A DNA stretch of 64,000 nucleotides. It comes from Marinobacter salinus. GTDB taxonomy: Bacteria; Pseudomonadota; Gammaproteobacteria; Pseudomonadales; Oleiphilaceae. Shown here one piece after another: positions 6,607 through 15,963 of this stretch. The position numbers and the translations under genes are program-made. The stretch spans positions 2,418,001 to 2,482,000 of the forward strand of contig NZ_CP017715.1 in the NCBI RefSeq assembly GCF_001854125.1, given 5' to 3'. The notes under the pieces are model-generated. The model did not search any database and was not told the origin of the DNA. It saw only the letters and a program-made list of their open reading frames with translations. Position 1 is the stretch's first letter. Each line of letters starts with the position of its first letter.

Positions 6607-8508
6607 TCATTCCAGCAAACTCAACAAATACCCCGATAACCTCTGGTGGCCATACTCCACCCGCGCGTAAGCGCCGGCCGGCACTTCCTCAAACTCCCGG
6701 CCGCAGTTCCGCGCACCACTGTATTTCTTGAGATAAGCCTCTTTGACGAGATTGGGCTGCCCATCCTGGAACCCGATGCCGCCCACCGGTGGATAGTACA
6801 TCACCCACTCGAAACCCGCGTCGGCGTCAACATTGGGCAACCCCGACATCGCGGGATCCAGAAAACCGAACCTCAGCAAGCGATTCACAGCAAACGCATC
6901 ACCCGGCTCGGGGTAGCCAAACTCCCGGGTATCAAGCTCAAGGGAAAGACCAACGAAGTTGGCCGGCTGAGGCTCATACCCGGAAAACTCATAGCTTTGG
7001 CTGGCACTGACCACCAGATCCATACCCACGGCACCAGGCTCAAGCGCGCAGTCTGAAACCGGTTCGGTGAAAACCAGTGCTGCCACCTCCGTTCCGTCCT
7101 CACTCAGGCGATAGCCAGGAAAACCAGAGATAGCGTTCGCCGGCTCCAGCCCCAGTGAACGAATGAACATTGAACCATCAGGCTGCGGAATTTGAGCGAC
7201 CAACTCGGTTAAACGCCCATCTTGCAGGGTCCAGCTATAGGTAATTTCCGGGTTCCCCCCCAACTCCGTGGAACCGGCAAAGACACGCTCATGATTGTGG
7301 CACGTGGTTGAAGTTTCGAAGTAGATGCGCTGATTGTCCCAGTCGAACACCAGCCGCTCGTCGGTGCCAGCCACGTCGTAATTGATTCTGCTTTGGGGTG
7401 AAAGCGCAGCGGAGGGTAGCCACTGGGTCTGCAGTTTCGCCATGTACCCGCCAACCCCGATCAGGCGTGACAACTCCGGCATGGATGGAGAAAGGCACCC
7501 GTTGGCGGAAACCGACAGAAGCCGCCCGTCCTCGCTATAGTCAAACGCCAGTTCGGCGGAAACAAGCAGGTCAGAGCGATTTGCCGGCAGGGTGTCCGAA
7601 CGCTCCGGTTCGGCATAAACACGCTGACTGGTCAGCAATACAGGATCGCTCAGCTCAATAGCTACCTGCGGCAGGGCCAATGAGTCGACGTCGACGTTGG
7701 CGTAATTGCCCTGGGCCGCGGCATCCACCACCTCTATGACATCGTCTGCATTCTGGACCAGAGAGATCCCAAGCAGAAACGCTGCCTGTCGACTCAGGAA
7801 CCGTTCAGTGCCATCACTCCCCTCACTTTCAAGCAGTTCATTGAATGCTCGCGGGAACTGGCTTGCCATGAACCGGGCGAGCGCCCTGGCATAGGCATGG
7901 GCGCGATCTTCCTGAGCCAGAATGTAGTCCCTCACCAGATTGAGACCAGCCAGACTGGCGGACAGGTTGCTGCCATCATCCAGAAACAGTCCTGCCAGCG
8001 CCCGATAACGAGCCAGGGTCGTTAGCGGTGTAATATTCCGGATACCGGCAGGCGCTGACATCATGAACGCACTGCCGACAACCACATCGCCACTGCGGGT
8101 TTCTTCCAGGGTTTTACCCGGTAATGCCAATGCATACAGCGGATAATCCCTGGGGTCCAGGTCCGGCCCGATTTCCGGATCCAGCACCAGTTCCGACACG
8201 TCCAGGGAGAACTCGCCACCGGAGCCACTCAATGTTGTCGGCTCCCCGGAGGGCAAGGCCACCTCTGCTCCGTTGTCGAGCTCAACAACCAACGGACCCG
8301 GTGTAAACTGGCTGTCACCATCCATATCAAGCCAGACCCGGGCGTTGCTCAGATACCCGTCGATAACTTTGCCGGTATAGGGTGCAGGCTCACTGTATTC
8401 CACACCGTCGAAATCCCGGCCGTCCTCGGACAGCTGGTCAGATTTCTCACCACAACCGGCAAGAGCGAGCGTAAACACAGGGGCAATCAGGCAAAGGAGG
8501 CGTTTCAT
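6607..8508 (-). CDS. Large lipoprotein of unknown function
   Basis: 633 residues. A lipoprotein signal peptide is clear: basic MKR, a hydrophobic core, then lipobox LAGC with Cys19. No Asp at +2 is seen, so sorting to the outer membrane is likely. After an acidic linker comes VIDGYLSNARVWLDMDGD (about 50-67), a phrase seen in many secreted marine gammaproteobacterial proteins; the DMDGD could bind calcium. The rest is a mixed alpha/beta protein with a helical middle (residues about 155-270) and a beta-rich C-terminal half with several Cys. No catalytic motif is recognised. It stands alone between a convergent operon and the acyl-CoA dehydrogenase gene, 152 bases from the latter's stop. Confidence 0.85.
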   Translation of the reverse strand: MKRLLCLIAPVFTLALAGCGEKSDQLSEDGRDFDGVEYSEPAPYTGKVIDGYLSNARVWLDMDGDSQFTPGPLVVELDNGAEVALPSGEPTTLSGSGGEFSLDVSELVLDPEIGPDLDPRDYPLYALALPGKTLEETRSGDVVVGSAFMMSAPAGIRNITPLTTLARYRALAGLFLDDGSNLSASLAGLNLVRDYILAQEDRAHAYARALARFMASQFPRAFNELLESEGSDGTERFLSRQAAFLLGISLVQNADDVIEVVDAAAQGNYANVDVDSLALPQVAIELSDPVLLTSQRVYAEPERSDTLPANRSDLLVSAELAFDYSEDGRLLSVSANGCLSPSMPELSRLIGVGGYMAKLQTQWLPSAALSPQSRINYDVAGTDERLVFDWDNQRIYFETSTTCHNHERVFAGSTELGGNPEITYSWTLQDGRLTELVAQIPQPDGSMFIRSLGLEPANAISGFPGYRLSEDGTEVAALVFTEPVSDCALEPGAVGMDLVVSASQSYEFSGYEPQPANFVGLSLELDTREFGYPEPGDAFAVNRLLRFGFLDPAMSGLPNVDADAGFEWVMYYPPVGGIGFQDGQPNLVKEAYLKKYSGARNCGREFEEVPAGAYARVEYGHQRLSGYLLSLLE

Positions 8509-8622
8509 CGCGGCAACCGTTTATCCTTGTTGGAGGTTGTGCCGCTACTGTAGGGGATGTCGTTGCCGGAGACCTTGATAGGTTTGGCAATTTGTAAACT
8601 TTGGTAACAAAAGCGAGGCATG

Positions 8623-8653
8623 AGCCCCGTCGGCCTGATACGACCCCGGGGCT
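8623..8653. terminator. Inverted repeat after the acyl-CoA dehydrogenase gene
   Basis: AGCCCCG (8623-8629) pairs with CGGGGCT (8647-8653) around a 17-base loop, just past the stop of the minus-strand dehydrogenase gene. No clear T-run follows, so this is only a possible terminator. Confidence 0.35.
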
Positions 8654-8660
8654 GAACGCA

Positions 8661-9800
8661 TCAGAACGATCGGGCCACAATTTCCTTCATGATTTCGTTA
8701 GTGCCGGCATAGATACGCTGTACGCGCGAATCGGCCCAGGCCCGGGCAATGGGGTATTCCCACATGTAGCCATACCCACCGTGGAGCTGGACGCATTCGT
8801 CCATAACCTTGCACTGGAGGTCGGTGGTGAGCTGCTTGAGCATCGCAGCGGTCGGAATATCAAGTTTCTTGTCCAGATGAAGTTCCAGGCAGCGATCGGT
8901 GAACACTCGCGCCGAGGTGATCTCAGCCTTCATTTCGGCCATTTTGAAGCGGGTATTCTGGAAAGCGATCACCGGCTTGCCAAAGGCATTCCGCTCTTTC
9001 ACATAATCCAGCGTCCACTGCCAGGCTGCTTCGGCAGCGGCCACTGCACCCAGCGCGACCTGTAAGCGCTCGGCAGCCAGTTCCTGCATCAACTGGAAGA
9101 ACCCCTGCCCTTCTCCGGGGCCAATCAGGTTCTCTGCCGGAACTTTCACATCCTGGAAAAACAGCTCGGACGTATCCTGGGCCTTCATGCCTACCTTGTT
9201 CAGGTTCTGGCCTTTTTCGAAGCCTTCCCACGCAGCTTCCACCATGAACAGGCTGATACCCTTGGCACCTTCTTTGGGGTCGGTTTTGGCCACGACAATA
9301 ACCACATCTGCGAGCTGGCCGTTGGTGATGAAGGTCTTGGATCCGTTCAGGAGGTAATGATCGCCCTGCTTGACCGCTGTCGCCTTAACACCTTGCAGAT
9401 CCGAACCCGCACCCGGCTCAGTCATGGCAATGGCGCCAATCATCTCGCCGCTCGCCAGCTTGGGCAGATACTGAGTTTTCATCTCATCGGAACCGTAATT
9501 CAGGACATAAGGCGCAACGATGTCAGAGTGCAGGCCCCAGCCAATCCCGGTAAGACCGGCCCTTGCCACCTCCTCGATCAACACCGCGCTGTAGCGAAAA
9601 TCCGCCCCCACACCGCCATACTCCTCCGGCAGACAAGGGCATAGAAAGCCCAGTTCACCGGCCTTCAGCCACAGCTCACGACTGACCTGGCCGTCCTTTT
9701 CCCATTGTTCGTGATGGGGTGCCGCTTCCTGCTCCAGAAACTTGCGGACAGAATCGCGAAAGCCCTCGAGATCGGCGTCGAAGAGAGTACGTGGAATCAT
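8661..9800 (-). CDS. Acyl-CoA dehydrogenase, long-chain (LCAD)-like
   Basis: FAD enzyme that introduces the trans-2 double bond in acyl-CoA, passing electrons to ETF. From ATG at 9800 (MIPRTLFD) the protein has 379 residues, the family's normal size; GAGG lies upstream of this ATG. An extra 15 codons to 9845 are possible but look unlike the family. Motifs: AMTEPGAGSDLQ and FITNG (FAD/substrate region), RNAFGKP, and a C-terminal stretch with QLHGGYGYMWEYP and GTNEIMKE, very like mammalian LCAD. The loop residue before GTNE is Ala, as in LCAD and isovaleryl-CoA dehydrogenase, where the catalytic Glu is on another helix (here probably the Glu of AAERL). The exact chain length is not predictable. 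Confidence 0.9.
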   Translation of the reverse strand: MIPRTLFDADLEGFRDSVRKFLEQEAAPHHEQWEKDGQVSRELWLKAGELGFLCPCLPEEYGGVGADFRYSAVLIEEVARAGLTGIGWGLHSDIVAPYVLNYGSDEMKTQYLPKLASGEMIGAIAMTEPGAGSDLQGVKATAVKQGDHYLLNGSKTFITNGQLADVVIVVAKTDPKEGAKGISLFMVEAAWEGFEKGQNLNKVGMKAQDTSELFFQDVKVPAENLIGPGEGQGFFQLMQELAAERLQVALGAVAAAEAAWQWTLDYVKERNAFGKPVIAFQNTRFKMAEMKAEITSARVFTDRCLELHLDKKLDIPTAAMLKQLTTDLQCKVMDECVQLHGGYGYMWEYPIARAWADSRVQRIYAGTNEIMKEIVARSF

Positions 9801-9926
9801 GGTAAACCTCGGTGAATGACCTGCATTGTAATTGTCGTTCACCAAGTCTCGGACGGGAGACGGTTTCGCTCAATGATGAAAACCATCAATCGGGCTGACC
9901 AAAACCATCGCTGCGTGTCGCTGGCG

Positions 9927-10574
9927 TCAGCCCGAGCGCTTTTGTTCAGCGCGAGCCTCACCCCACCGCGGCATGAGGTCCTGGGAAATTCCGAGATGAT
10001 CCAGCAGACGGGCAACCACGAAATCCACCAGATCCTGCACCGATGCCGGCCTGTGGTAAAACCCGGGGCTGGCCGGCATGATAACGGCCCCCATCCGGGT
10101 CAGCTTCAGCATGTTCTCCAGGTGAACCTCGGAGAACGGCGCTTCCCGCGGCACCAGAATCAGCGGCCGGCGCTCTTTCAGAGCCACATCTCCGGCACGC
10201 TCGATGAGATTGTTACTCGCTCCGGTGGCTAGCGCCGAAAGCGTGCCGGTGCTGCAGGGACACACCACCAGCGGAGCTCGCTCGCCGGAGCCCGAGGCCG
10301 GCGGTGCAAACCAGTCTTCCCGGCCAAACACCAACACCTGCCCCGGCTCAGCCTGCGCCCAGTTGGTCAGGGTTTCCTGCATCGCCGGTGGCGTGCCCGG
10401 TAGTTTCAGGTCGGTTTCGGTAGCGATCACAACCTGAGCGGCACGACTGATCATCACGTTCACCCGGCAGCCCGCCGCTACCAGGCACTGCAAAAGACGT
10501 AGGCCATACTGGGCGCCAGAGGCGCCGGTGAAGGCCAGGTTAATGGTTCGCACCTGCGGGGTATGCTCTGTCAT
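9927..10574 (-). CDS. ubiX: Flavin prenyltransferase UbiX
   Basis: Makes prenylated FMN from FMN and dimethylallyl phosphate, the cofactor of UbiD decarboxylase in ubiquinone synthesis. 215 residues. The family signatures are present: [15 protein letters not shown] at the N-terminus (FMN phosphate binding), [14 protein letters not shown] with SNNLI following, and [17 protein letters not shown], then [11 protein letters not shown]. Start ATG 10574 has AGGG at 7 bases. It is transcribed after mpl with a 38-base gap, a pairing also seen in other gammaproteobacteria. No ubiD is in the window. Confidence 0.95.
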   Translation of the reverse strand: MTEHTPQVRTINLAFTGASGAQYGLRLLQCLVAAGCRVNVMISRAAQVVIATETDLKLPGTPPAMQETLTNWAQAEPGQVLVFGREDWFAPPASGSGERAPLVVCPCSTGTLSALATGASNNLIERAGDVALKERRPLILVPREAPFSEVHLENMLKLTRMGAVIMPASPGFYHRPASVQDLVDFVVARLLDHLGISQDLMPRWGEARAEQKRSG

Positions 10575-10612
10575 GGGTCTGCCCTGAATCGAAAAAGTGA
10601 TGACCGGAAAAC

Positions 10613-12007
10613 TCAGCCCTGAATACGCTCAAGCTCGGCAACGAGTTTACCGTGGATGCCACCAAATCCACCGTTGCTCATGATGACAATGTGACAGGGG
10701 CTTGGCAGATCGTCCAAAACACGATTTATCAGTGCCTCGACCGAGTTTTCGACCCCATGGTGCCCGGTGTCATCGTGCCCTGACTGCCATTCAGCGACCA
10801 GCGCAGGTAGCCATGCCATGTCATTGAGGTTGGCCCACAGCACACGGTCGGCGACAGCGGCGCTGGGTAGCAGCGTCTGCTGATGCACACCCTGCTTCAT
10901 GGTGTTGGAGCGAGGCTCGATCAACGCCACAATCGGCTCATCCCCCACCTGAGCACGGAGGCCCTCAAGGGTTGTCGCAATGGCCGTGGGGTGATGGGCA
11001 AAATCATCGTATACCCGGACACCGCCAACCTCGGCAATCAGCTCCATGCGACGCTTCACACCAGAGAACCTGCACAACGCAGCCACTGCATGATCCGGGG
11101 TCACGCCCACATGGCGAGCCGCGGCGATGGCAGCCAGGGCATTACGGACGTTATGCATACCGGTCTGGGACCATTTCAGCATAGCCACTGGCTGCTCATG
11201 ATGGATAACCATGAACCGACTGCCATCTTCAGACAGTAACTCGGCCCGCCAGTCCGACGTGCGGGGTGTTTCGCTTCCGATTGCCGTGTCCTGAACTGCA
11301 CTCCAGCACCCCATATCCAGTGCTTTATCCAGGTGTGGATCCACGGTGGGCCGGATAATCAGCCCCTGGGACGGCACTGTCCGGACCAGGTGATGAAACT
11401 GGCGCTCAATGGCTTCCACATTGTCGAAGATATCAGCGTGGTCAAATTCCAGGTTATTGAGAATCAGAGTGTGAGGCCGGTAATGGATGAACTTCGAGCG
11501 CTTGTCGAAAAAGGCGCTGTCATATTCGTCAGCCTCAATCACAAAAAAGTCGCTGTTGCCCAGCCTCGCTGACACCGGAAAGTCCCGGGGTACACCACCT
11601 ACCAGATACCCCGGTTCAAAACCGGCCTGCTCCAGAATCCATAACAGCATCGACGTGGTGGTGGTTTTGCCATGGGTCCCCGCTACCGCAAGGACCCAGC
11701 GATGCCGGAGCACTTCCCGAGCCAGCCATTCCGGGCCAGACATGTAATCGATGTTTCGGTTGAGGACGGCTTCCACCTCCACATTGCCACGGGACATCGC
11801 ATTGCCGATAAGAACCAGATCGGGCTCAGGTTCCAGGTGACTATCGCTGTACCCTTCCATCAGGTGAATGCCCTGGGCTTCCAGTTGAGTACTCATGGGC
11901 GGGTAAACGCCCTGATCGGCTCCGGTGACCGTGTGGCCAAGCTCCCGCGCCAGTACGGCCAGGCTTCCCATAAAGGTGCCACAGATTCCCAGGATATGAA
12001 TATGCAT
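10613..12007 (-). CDS. mpl: UDP-N-acetylmuramate:L-alanyl-gamma-D-glutamyl-meso-DAP ligase
   Basis: Peptidoglycan recycling: attaches the released tripeptide to UDP-MurNAc in the cytoplasm. 464 residues from ATG at 12007 ([14 protein letters not shown]), with GAGAGGG upstream. The open frame continues some 320 codons further upstream, but that extension opposes the start of the divergent phosphofructokinase gene and is not coding. Motifs: Rossmann-like [12 protein letters not shown]-loop [51 protein letters not shown] and EPRSNTMK, the Mur ligase set in the Mpl subfamily form. It faces the gene at 12164 across about 155 bases that must hold both promoters. Confidence 0.95.
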   Translation of the reverse strand: MHIHILGICGTFMGSLAVLARELGHTVTGADQGVYPPMSTQLEAQGIHLMEGYSDSHLEPEPDLVLIGNAMSRGNVEVEAVLNRNIDYMSGPEWLAREVLRHRWVLAVAGTHGKTTTTSMLLWILEQAGFEPGYLVGGVPRDFPVSARLGNSDFFVIEADEYDSAFFDKRSKFIHYRPHTLILNNLEFDHADIFDNVEAIERQFHHLVRTVPSQGLIIRPTVDPHLDKALDMGCWSAVQDTAIGSETPRTSDWRAELLSEDGSRFMVIHHEQPVAMLKWSQTGMHNVRNALAAIAAARHVGVTPDHAVAALCRFSGVKRRMELIAEVGGVRVYDDFAHHPTAIATTLEGLRAQVGDEPIVALIEPRSNTMKQGVHQQTLLPSAAVADRVLWANLNDMAWLPALVAEWQSGHDDTGHHGVENSVEALINRVLDDLPSPCHIVIMSNGGFGGIHGKLVAELERIQG

Positions 12008-12163
12008 TCCGCTACTGCCCTCTCCCATTGAAACCCGACAAGCCTCCCGTATCCGCCCGGGCCCGTCAAGAGCCGCGCTATCCGCAATCGTGCTCATGAA
12101 AATCCCCGTCGTTTGGCGTATCATCTGCGCCATCGTCGAACCAGCAGGAGGCTCCAGCCCGAG

Positions 12164-13426
12164 ATGGCCATCAAGAACGCATTCTACGCTCAGTCTGGCG
12201 GGGTTACCGCCGTCATTAATGCCAGCGCATGCGGGGTCATTCAGACCGCGCGCAAACATCCGGACCAGATTGGCAAGGTCTACGCAGGTCGAAACGGTAT
12301 TATTGGTGCGCTTCAGGAAGAACTGATTGATACCAGCCTTGAAAGCGACGACGCCATCCAGGCGCTGATTCATACGCCCGGTGGCGCGTTTGGTTCCTGT
12401 CGCCACAAACTTAAGAATATTTCCGAAAACCGTCGTGAATACGAACGCCTGATCGAAGTATTCCGCGCCCACGACATCGGTTATTTTTTCTACAATGGCG
12501 GTGGAGACTCTCAGGATACTGCCTACAAGGTCTCCCAGATTGCGGACAAAATGGGCTATCCCATTACCTGCATCGGTATTCCCAAGACCGTCGACAACGA
12601 CCTGCCTTTCACTGACTGCTGCCCTGGTTTTGGCTCCGTTGCCAAATACATTGCCACTTCGACGCTGGAAGCAAGCCTCGATATCAAGTCTATGTGCGAG
12701 ACGTCTACCAAGGTATTTATCCTGGAAGTAATGGGCCGCCATGCCGGCTGGATCGCAGCCTCCGGCGGCTTGGCTGGCCAGGGAGAAGGCGAGCCACCTC
12801 ACATCATTCTGTTCCCGGAAATTCCGTTTGATCGCGAAGCCTTCCTGGCAAGGGTTGATCACTGCGTGAAGGAATACGGTTACTGCGTTGTTGTTGCCTC
12901 GGAAGGCGCCCAGTACGAAGATGGCCGATTCCTGGCAGACGCCGGCGCCAAGGATGCGTTTGGCCATACCCAGCTCGGTGGTGTTGCCCCGGCATTGGCA
13001 AACATGGTCAAGCAGGCATTAGGTCACAAATACCACTGGGCCGTTGCCGACTACCTGCAGCGCAGTGCCCGGCACATTGCCTCTGCGACCGACGTGGAGC
13101 AGGCCTACGCTGTGGGCAAATCCGCGGTGGAAATGGCACTGGCCGGAAAGCAGGCCCTGATGCCCACGATCGTTCGCGAGCAGGCCAAGCCCTATCGCTG
13201 GAAGATTGGTGAAGCTCCCCTGAGTGACGTCGCCAACCAGGAAAAGAAAATGCCGATTCACTACATCACCGACGACGGCTTTGGCATTACCCGAGACTGC
13301 AGGGACTACCTGGAGCCTCTGATTGCCGGCGAGAGCTTCCCGCCTTTTGACAATGGCCTGCCGAGGGTCGCGAAGTTAAAGAATCAACTGGTCGAAAAGA
13401 AACTGAAAACCACGTTTCAGCTCTAA
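12164..13426 (+). CDS. Diphosphate (PPi)-dependent 6-phosphofructokinase
   Basis: Converts fructose 6-phosphate to the 1,6-bisphosphate, reversibly if PPi is the donor. 420 residues from ATG 12164 (MAIKNAFYAQSGG); AGGAGG lies at 12146-12151, rather far. A start at 12113 would add 17 residues unlike the family. Two positions mark it as PPi type: GGGDS (112-116) has Asp where ATP enzymes have Gly (GGDGS), and PKTVDND (140-146) has Lys where ATP enzymes have Gly. MGRHAGWIAA for substrate binding is intact. Many marine gammaproteobacteria and methanotrophs use PPi enzymes here. The next plus-strand feature is a strong terminator. Nucleotide preference is inferred from motifs. Confidence 0.92.
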   Translation: MAIKNAFYAQSGGVTAVINASACGVIQTARKHPDQIGKVYAGRNGIIGALQEELIDTSLESDDAIQALIHTPGGAFGSCRHKLKNISENRREYERLIEVFRAHDIGYFFYNGGGDSQDTAYKVSQIADKMGYPITCIGIPKTVDNDLPFTDCCPGFGSVAKYIATSTLEASLDIKSMCETSTKVFILEVMGRHAGWIAASGGLAGQGEGEPPHIILFPEIPFDREAFLARVDHCVKEYGYCVVVASEGAQYEDGRFLADAGAKDAFGHTQLGGVAPALANMVKQALGHKYHWAVADYLQRSARHIASATDVEQAYAVGKSAVEMALAGKQALMPTIVREQAKPYRWKIGEAPLSDVANQEKKMPIHYITDDGFGITRDCRDYLEPLIAGESFPPFDNGLPRVAKLKNQLVEKKLKTTFQL

Positions 13427-13441
13427 ATTCGCTGAATCAGT

Positions 13442-13482
13442 AAAAAAAGCGCCCGGAGGCCAAAACCTCCGGGCGCTTTTTT
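13442..13482. terminator. Strong bidirectional Rho-independent terminator
   Basis: An 11-bp perfect stem GCGCCCGGAGG (13449-13459) / CCTCCGGGCGC (13466-13476), a 6-base loop, six T after it (13477-13482) and seven A before it (13442-13448). It serves the phosphofructokinase gene on plus and the glutaredoxin gene on minus. Confidence 0.93.
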
Positions 13483-13500
13483 GTCGCCTTTAACCGCTCA

Positions 13501-13755
13501 TTAACGTGCGGTTTCGGCTTCCTGATGTCGAACAAATGCAAAGAACTCATCACAGCCGCCGATGTATCTGTCGCCGACCAGAATCTGTGGAACGGTGTGT
13601 ACTGGCCGACCGATTCGATCGGAGATATCCGCCTTGCTGAGGCCCTCTGACATCATATCCACCCATTTATAGGGCAGCCCTTTCGCTTCGCAGAGGCCTT
13701 TGGCTCGCAAACAAAATCCACAGCTTGTGCGACCATAGATAGTAACCTGTTCCAT
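13501..13755 (-). CDS. grxC: Glutaredoxin (GrxC type)
   Basis: 84 residues, a single thioredoxin fold. The redox site is Cys12-Gly-Phe-Cys15 (CGFC) in place of the more common CPYC; the cis-proline motif TVPQI and the glutathione-binding GG(C)DE near residue 67 are present. AGGAGG is 5 bases before ATG 13755. It would reduce disulfides and glutathione mixed disulfides in the cytosol. It is monocistronic, between the terminator and the divergent yqaA gene. Confidence 0.92.
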   Translation of the reverse strand: MEQVTIYGRTSCGFCLRAKGLCEAKGLPYKWVDMMSEGLSKADISDRIGRPVHTVPQILVGDRYIGGCDEFFAFVRHQEAETAR

Positions 13756-13911
13756 AACGGCCTCCTGAACGCCGACGCTAACGTTTGATTTGTATAGAAT
13801 GAAAATCAGCCAATCATCTCATGGCTGGTAAAAATTGAAAATTGACGCTTTGAATCACCACCATAGCGCGTACCGATCCCTGCACCACCTTTGGAAAGCA
13901 AGGAGAACCGA

Positions 13912-14349
13912 TTGGCTTACCTGACACTCTTCCTGACGGCTTTTGCCGCCGCAACACTGCTACCGGCATACTCTGAAATACTTCTGGGCACGCTGGTGAC
14001 CCAGGGGCTTTCACTTTGGTGGCTGTGGTTCTGGGCGACGCTCGGCAATACGCTTGGATCCGTTGTTAACGGGGTTATTGGCCGGCAAGTCGATCGCTTC
14101 AAACATAAACGGTGGTTTCCCGTCAGCGAACAGCAATTGCATCGGGCCCGGAACCGGTTTAATCGCTATGGGCAATGGTCGTTGTTACTGGGGTGGCTGC
14201 CTTTAGGTGGTGACGCACTGACCCTGGTGGGAGGCATCATGCGGGTCCCCTGGCTCAACTTCGTTATTCTGGTTGGCATTGGCAAAGGATTGCGCTACGC
14301 CTTCGTTCTCTGGCTGGTGGCTGAAGCCTCAGGCGCACCATCACCGTAA
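13912..14349 (+). CDS. yqaA: YqaA-like DedA/SNARE-associated family membrane protein
   Basis: 145 residues from TTG at 13912, chosen because AAGGAG lies 6 bases upstream; an earlier in-frame TTG at 13891 has no such site. Hydrophobic helices: about 5-25 (with LLPAYSE), 30-55, 90-112 (GWLPLGGDALTLVGG) and 118-138. The glycine-rich segments GNTLGSVVNGVIGR and GWLPLGGDALTLVGG are typical of the YqaA branch of DedA proteins, thought to help lipid scrambling or membrane homeostasis. The last 55 bases overlap the 3' end of the convergent kinase-like gene. The precise function is unknown. Confidence 0.87.
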   Translation: MAYLTLFLTAFAAATLLPAYSEILLGTLVTQGLSLWWLWFWATLGNTLGSVVNGVIGRQVDRFKHKRWFPVSEQQLHRARNRFNRYGQWSLLLGWLPLGGDALTLVGGIMRVPWLNFVILVGIGKGLRYAFVLWLVAEASGAPSP

Positions 14350-15734
14350 AGGTATTTACGCAGCAGCGGCTCACCGTTGAACTCGGCATGCAAAACGGCA
14401 ATAAACGTATAAACGCCAATCAGCTTTCGGTTCAGGAACACAAACTCTTTCGGGGGTACCCGGAAATAACGATTGATCGCAGAACGCGCAGCCTGGCGGG
14501 CTACCCTTGAGGGCAGATCGCTCTGCTTCCACCGGTACTGGCCATGGCCGTTTACGGCATAGTCAGGCCAATGACTCTGATCCTTCGCCAGCGGTTCGAG
14601 CACCGACATGCAAACTGAACCAAATTTTTCCAGGACTTCCCTCGGCCAGTCCCGGCTCATGAAGTTCAGCTTCACTCCACCAACGATCGCCGCCTCGAGA
14701 TCATTCTCGTAGGACGCCTGTATCATCTGTTTGACGGGTGCCAGAAAATCCTCGGAATAAGACTGCACTGCTCCGAAATCCAGCAGCACGATGCGGTCAT
14801 AGCCCGGGTCATCACCCTCTTCACCGGCGATGCGAATTCGATAGTTGCCGAAATTGGGGTCGGTCTGAATTTCGCCCCAGACAAACAGCTCCCGGAAGAA
14901 GAGCTCCAATGCGGCCTCACCCAGTGCACTTCGACGCTGTAACGGGAGATCTTTGACTGCCAGGGAACTGACAGAATGGCCATGCTCGTACGTTGAAGCA
15001 ATCACATGGGCCGTTGAGTATTCATTCAGGACGCGCGGCACGATGAACCGAGGGTCGGACGCAAGCATGCCCCGGAATTTCTCAGTGGTGCGTGCTTCCA
15101 GCCTGTAGTCCACCTCCCGGTGCATCATTTCCCGGACTTCTTCCAGCCAGTCGTTAAATTCGGGACCAAAGCTGACCAGCCGGGCAATCTTGAGGAGATG
15201 GGCGACGGCATTCAGGTCGCTGTCAACGGCATCGGCCACACCCGGGTACTGGACCTTCAGCACCAGCTCAAGCCCGTCACTGCGACGCAAAGCCCGATGC
15301 ACCTGACCAAGGGAAGCAGCCCCGATCGGCTCCGGATCGACCTCCAGCTCCGCCAGACGATCGCTGCCCATGTCCTCCTTCAGAACCCGCTCGATGGCAG
15401 GCCACTCAAGAGACGTTGTCTGATCTTCAAGGGTATGCAGTGCCTCGGTCACCTCTTCCGGCAGAAAATGCTCTCCATACAACGCCATCACCTGACCAAT
15501 CTTGACCACACTGCCCTTCAGCTGGCCCAGCTCATCAACGAGAAAGCGAGCTTGTTTGGACAACATTGCGCGATGTTTTTTGTCCCGATTCTCTCTGCTG
15601 TTAAACCAGTTGGTCGCCATATGCGAGGCCATACGCGTGCCGGCGAATAGCCCTGCGCGGGTTAGACTCAACCGGCGCTCGAAACTGCCGGTTTTGATGC
15701 GAGAGACCGAATTTGCTGAGCGTCTGGATGACAT
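14295..15734 (-). CDS. ABC1/UbiB (Coq8/ADCK-like) atypical kinase-like protein
   Basis: 479 residues. Motifs of the family: KGSVVKIGQVMALYGEHFLP (the KxGQ segment), the Ala-rich loop IGAASLGQVHRA that replaces the usual P-loop, LVLKVQYPGV (catalytic Lys), EVDYRLEA, QTDPNFGNY (catalytic loop) and LLDFGAVQ (metal-binding DFG). No C-terminal membrane helices like those of E. coli UbiB are seen, so it resembles the soluble Coq8/ADCK type. Members support ubiquinone synthesis as ATPases or lipid kinases. It could act with UbiX-dependent steps, but it is not in an operon with ubi genes here. The 3' end overlaps yqaA. Confidence 0.88.
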   Translation of the reverse strand: MSSRRSANSVSRIKTGSFERRLSLTRAGLFAGTRMASHMATNWFNSRENRDKKHRAMLSKQARFLVDELGQLKGSVVKIGQVMALYGEHFLPEEVTEALHTLEDQTTSLEWPAIERVLKEDMGSDRLAELEVDPEPIGAASLGQVHRALRRSDGLELVLKVQYPGVADAVDSDLNAVAHLLKIARLVSFGPEFNDWLEEVREMMHREVDYRLEARTTEKFRGMLASDPRFIVPRVLNEYSTAHVIASTYEHGHSVSSLAVKDLPLQRRSALGEAALELFFRELFVWGEIQTDPNFGNYRIRIAGEEGDDPGYDRIVLLDFGAVQSYSEDFLAPVKQMIQASYENDLEAAIVGGVKLNFMSRDWPREVLEKFGSVCMSVLEPLAKDQSHWPDYAVNGHGQYRWKQSDLPSRVARQAARSAINRYFRVPPKEFVFLNRKLIGVYTFIAVLHAEFNGEPLLRKYLYGDGAPEASATSQRTKA

Positions 15735-15963
15735 GGGTGACCTGTCGGGATCAGAGAATTTAACCGCTATAAACCGCTTTCCCTATTATACGGATACTGT
15801 AACGACCTAACCTTACCGATTCGACCCGAATTTTCCGGCCTCGGGGCCAATGCGCGCGCCTTGGGGGAATAGTAGGGAAAAGTGGACACTCTTGCCCGAT
15901 GGGGCGGGGAGGAACAACCGACACTGTTGCCGGAAGCCAATACCGGCGAAGCCGCCCTGAGTC

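Noticed and set aside
12008..12967. N-terminal extension of mpl of about 320 codons
   Set aside because: It overlaps the divergent phosphofructokinase gene in antisense; the Mur-ligase fold starts at MHIHILG (12007).
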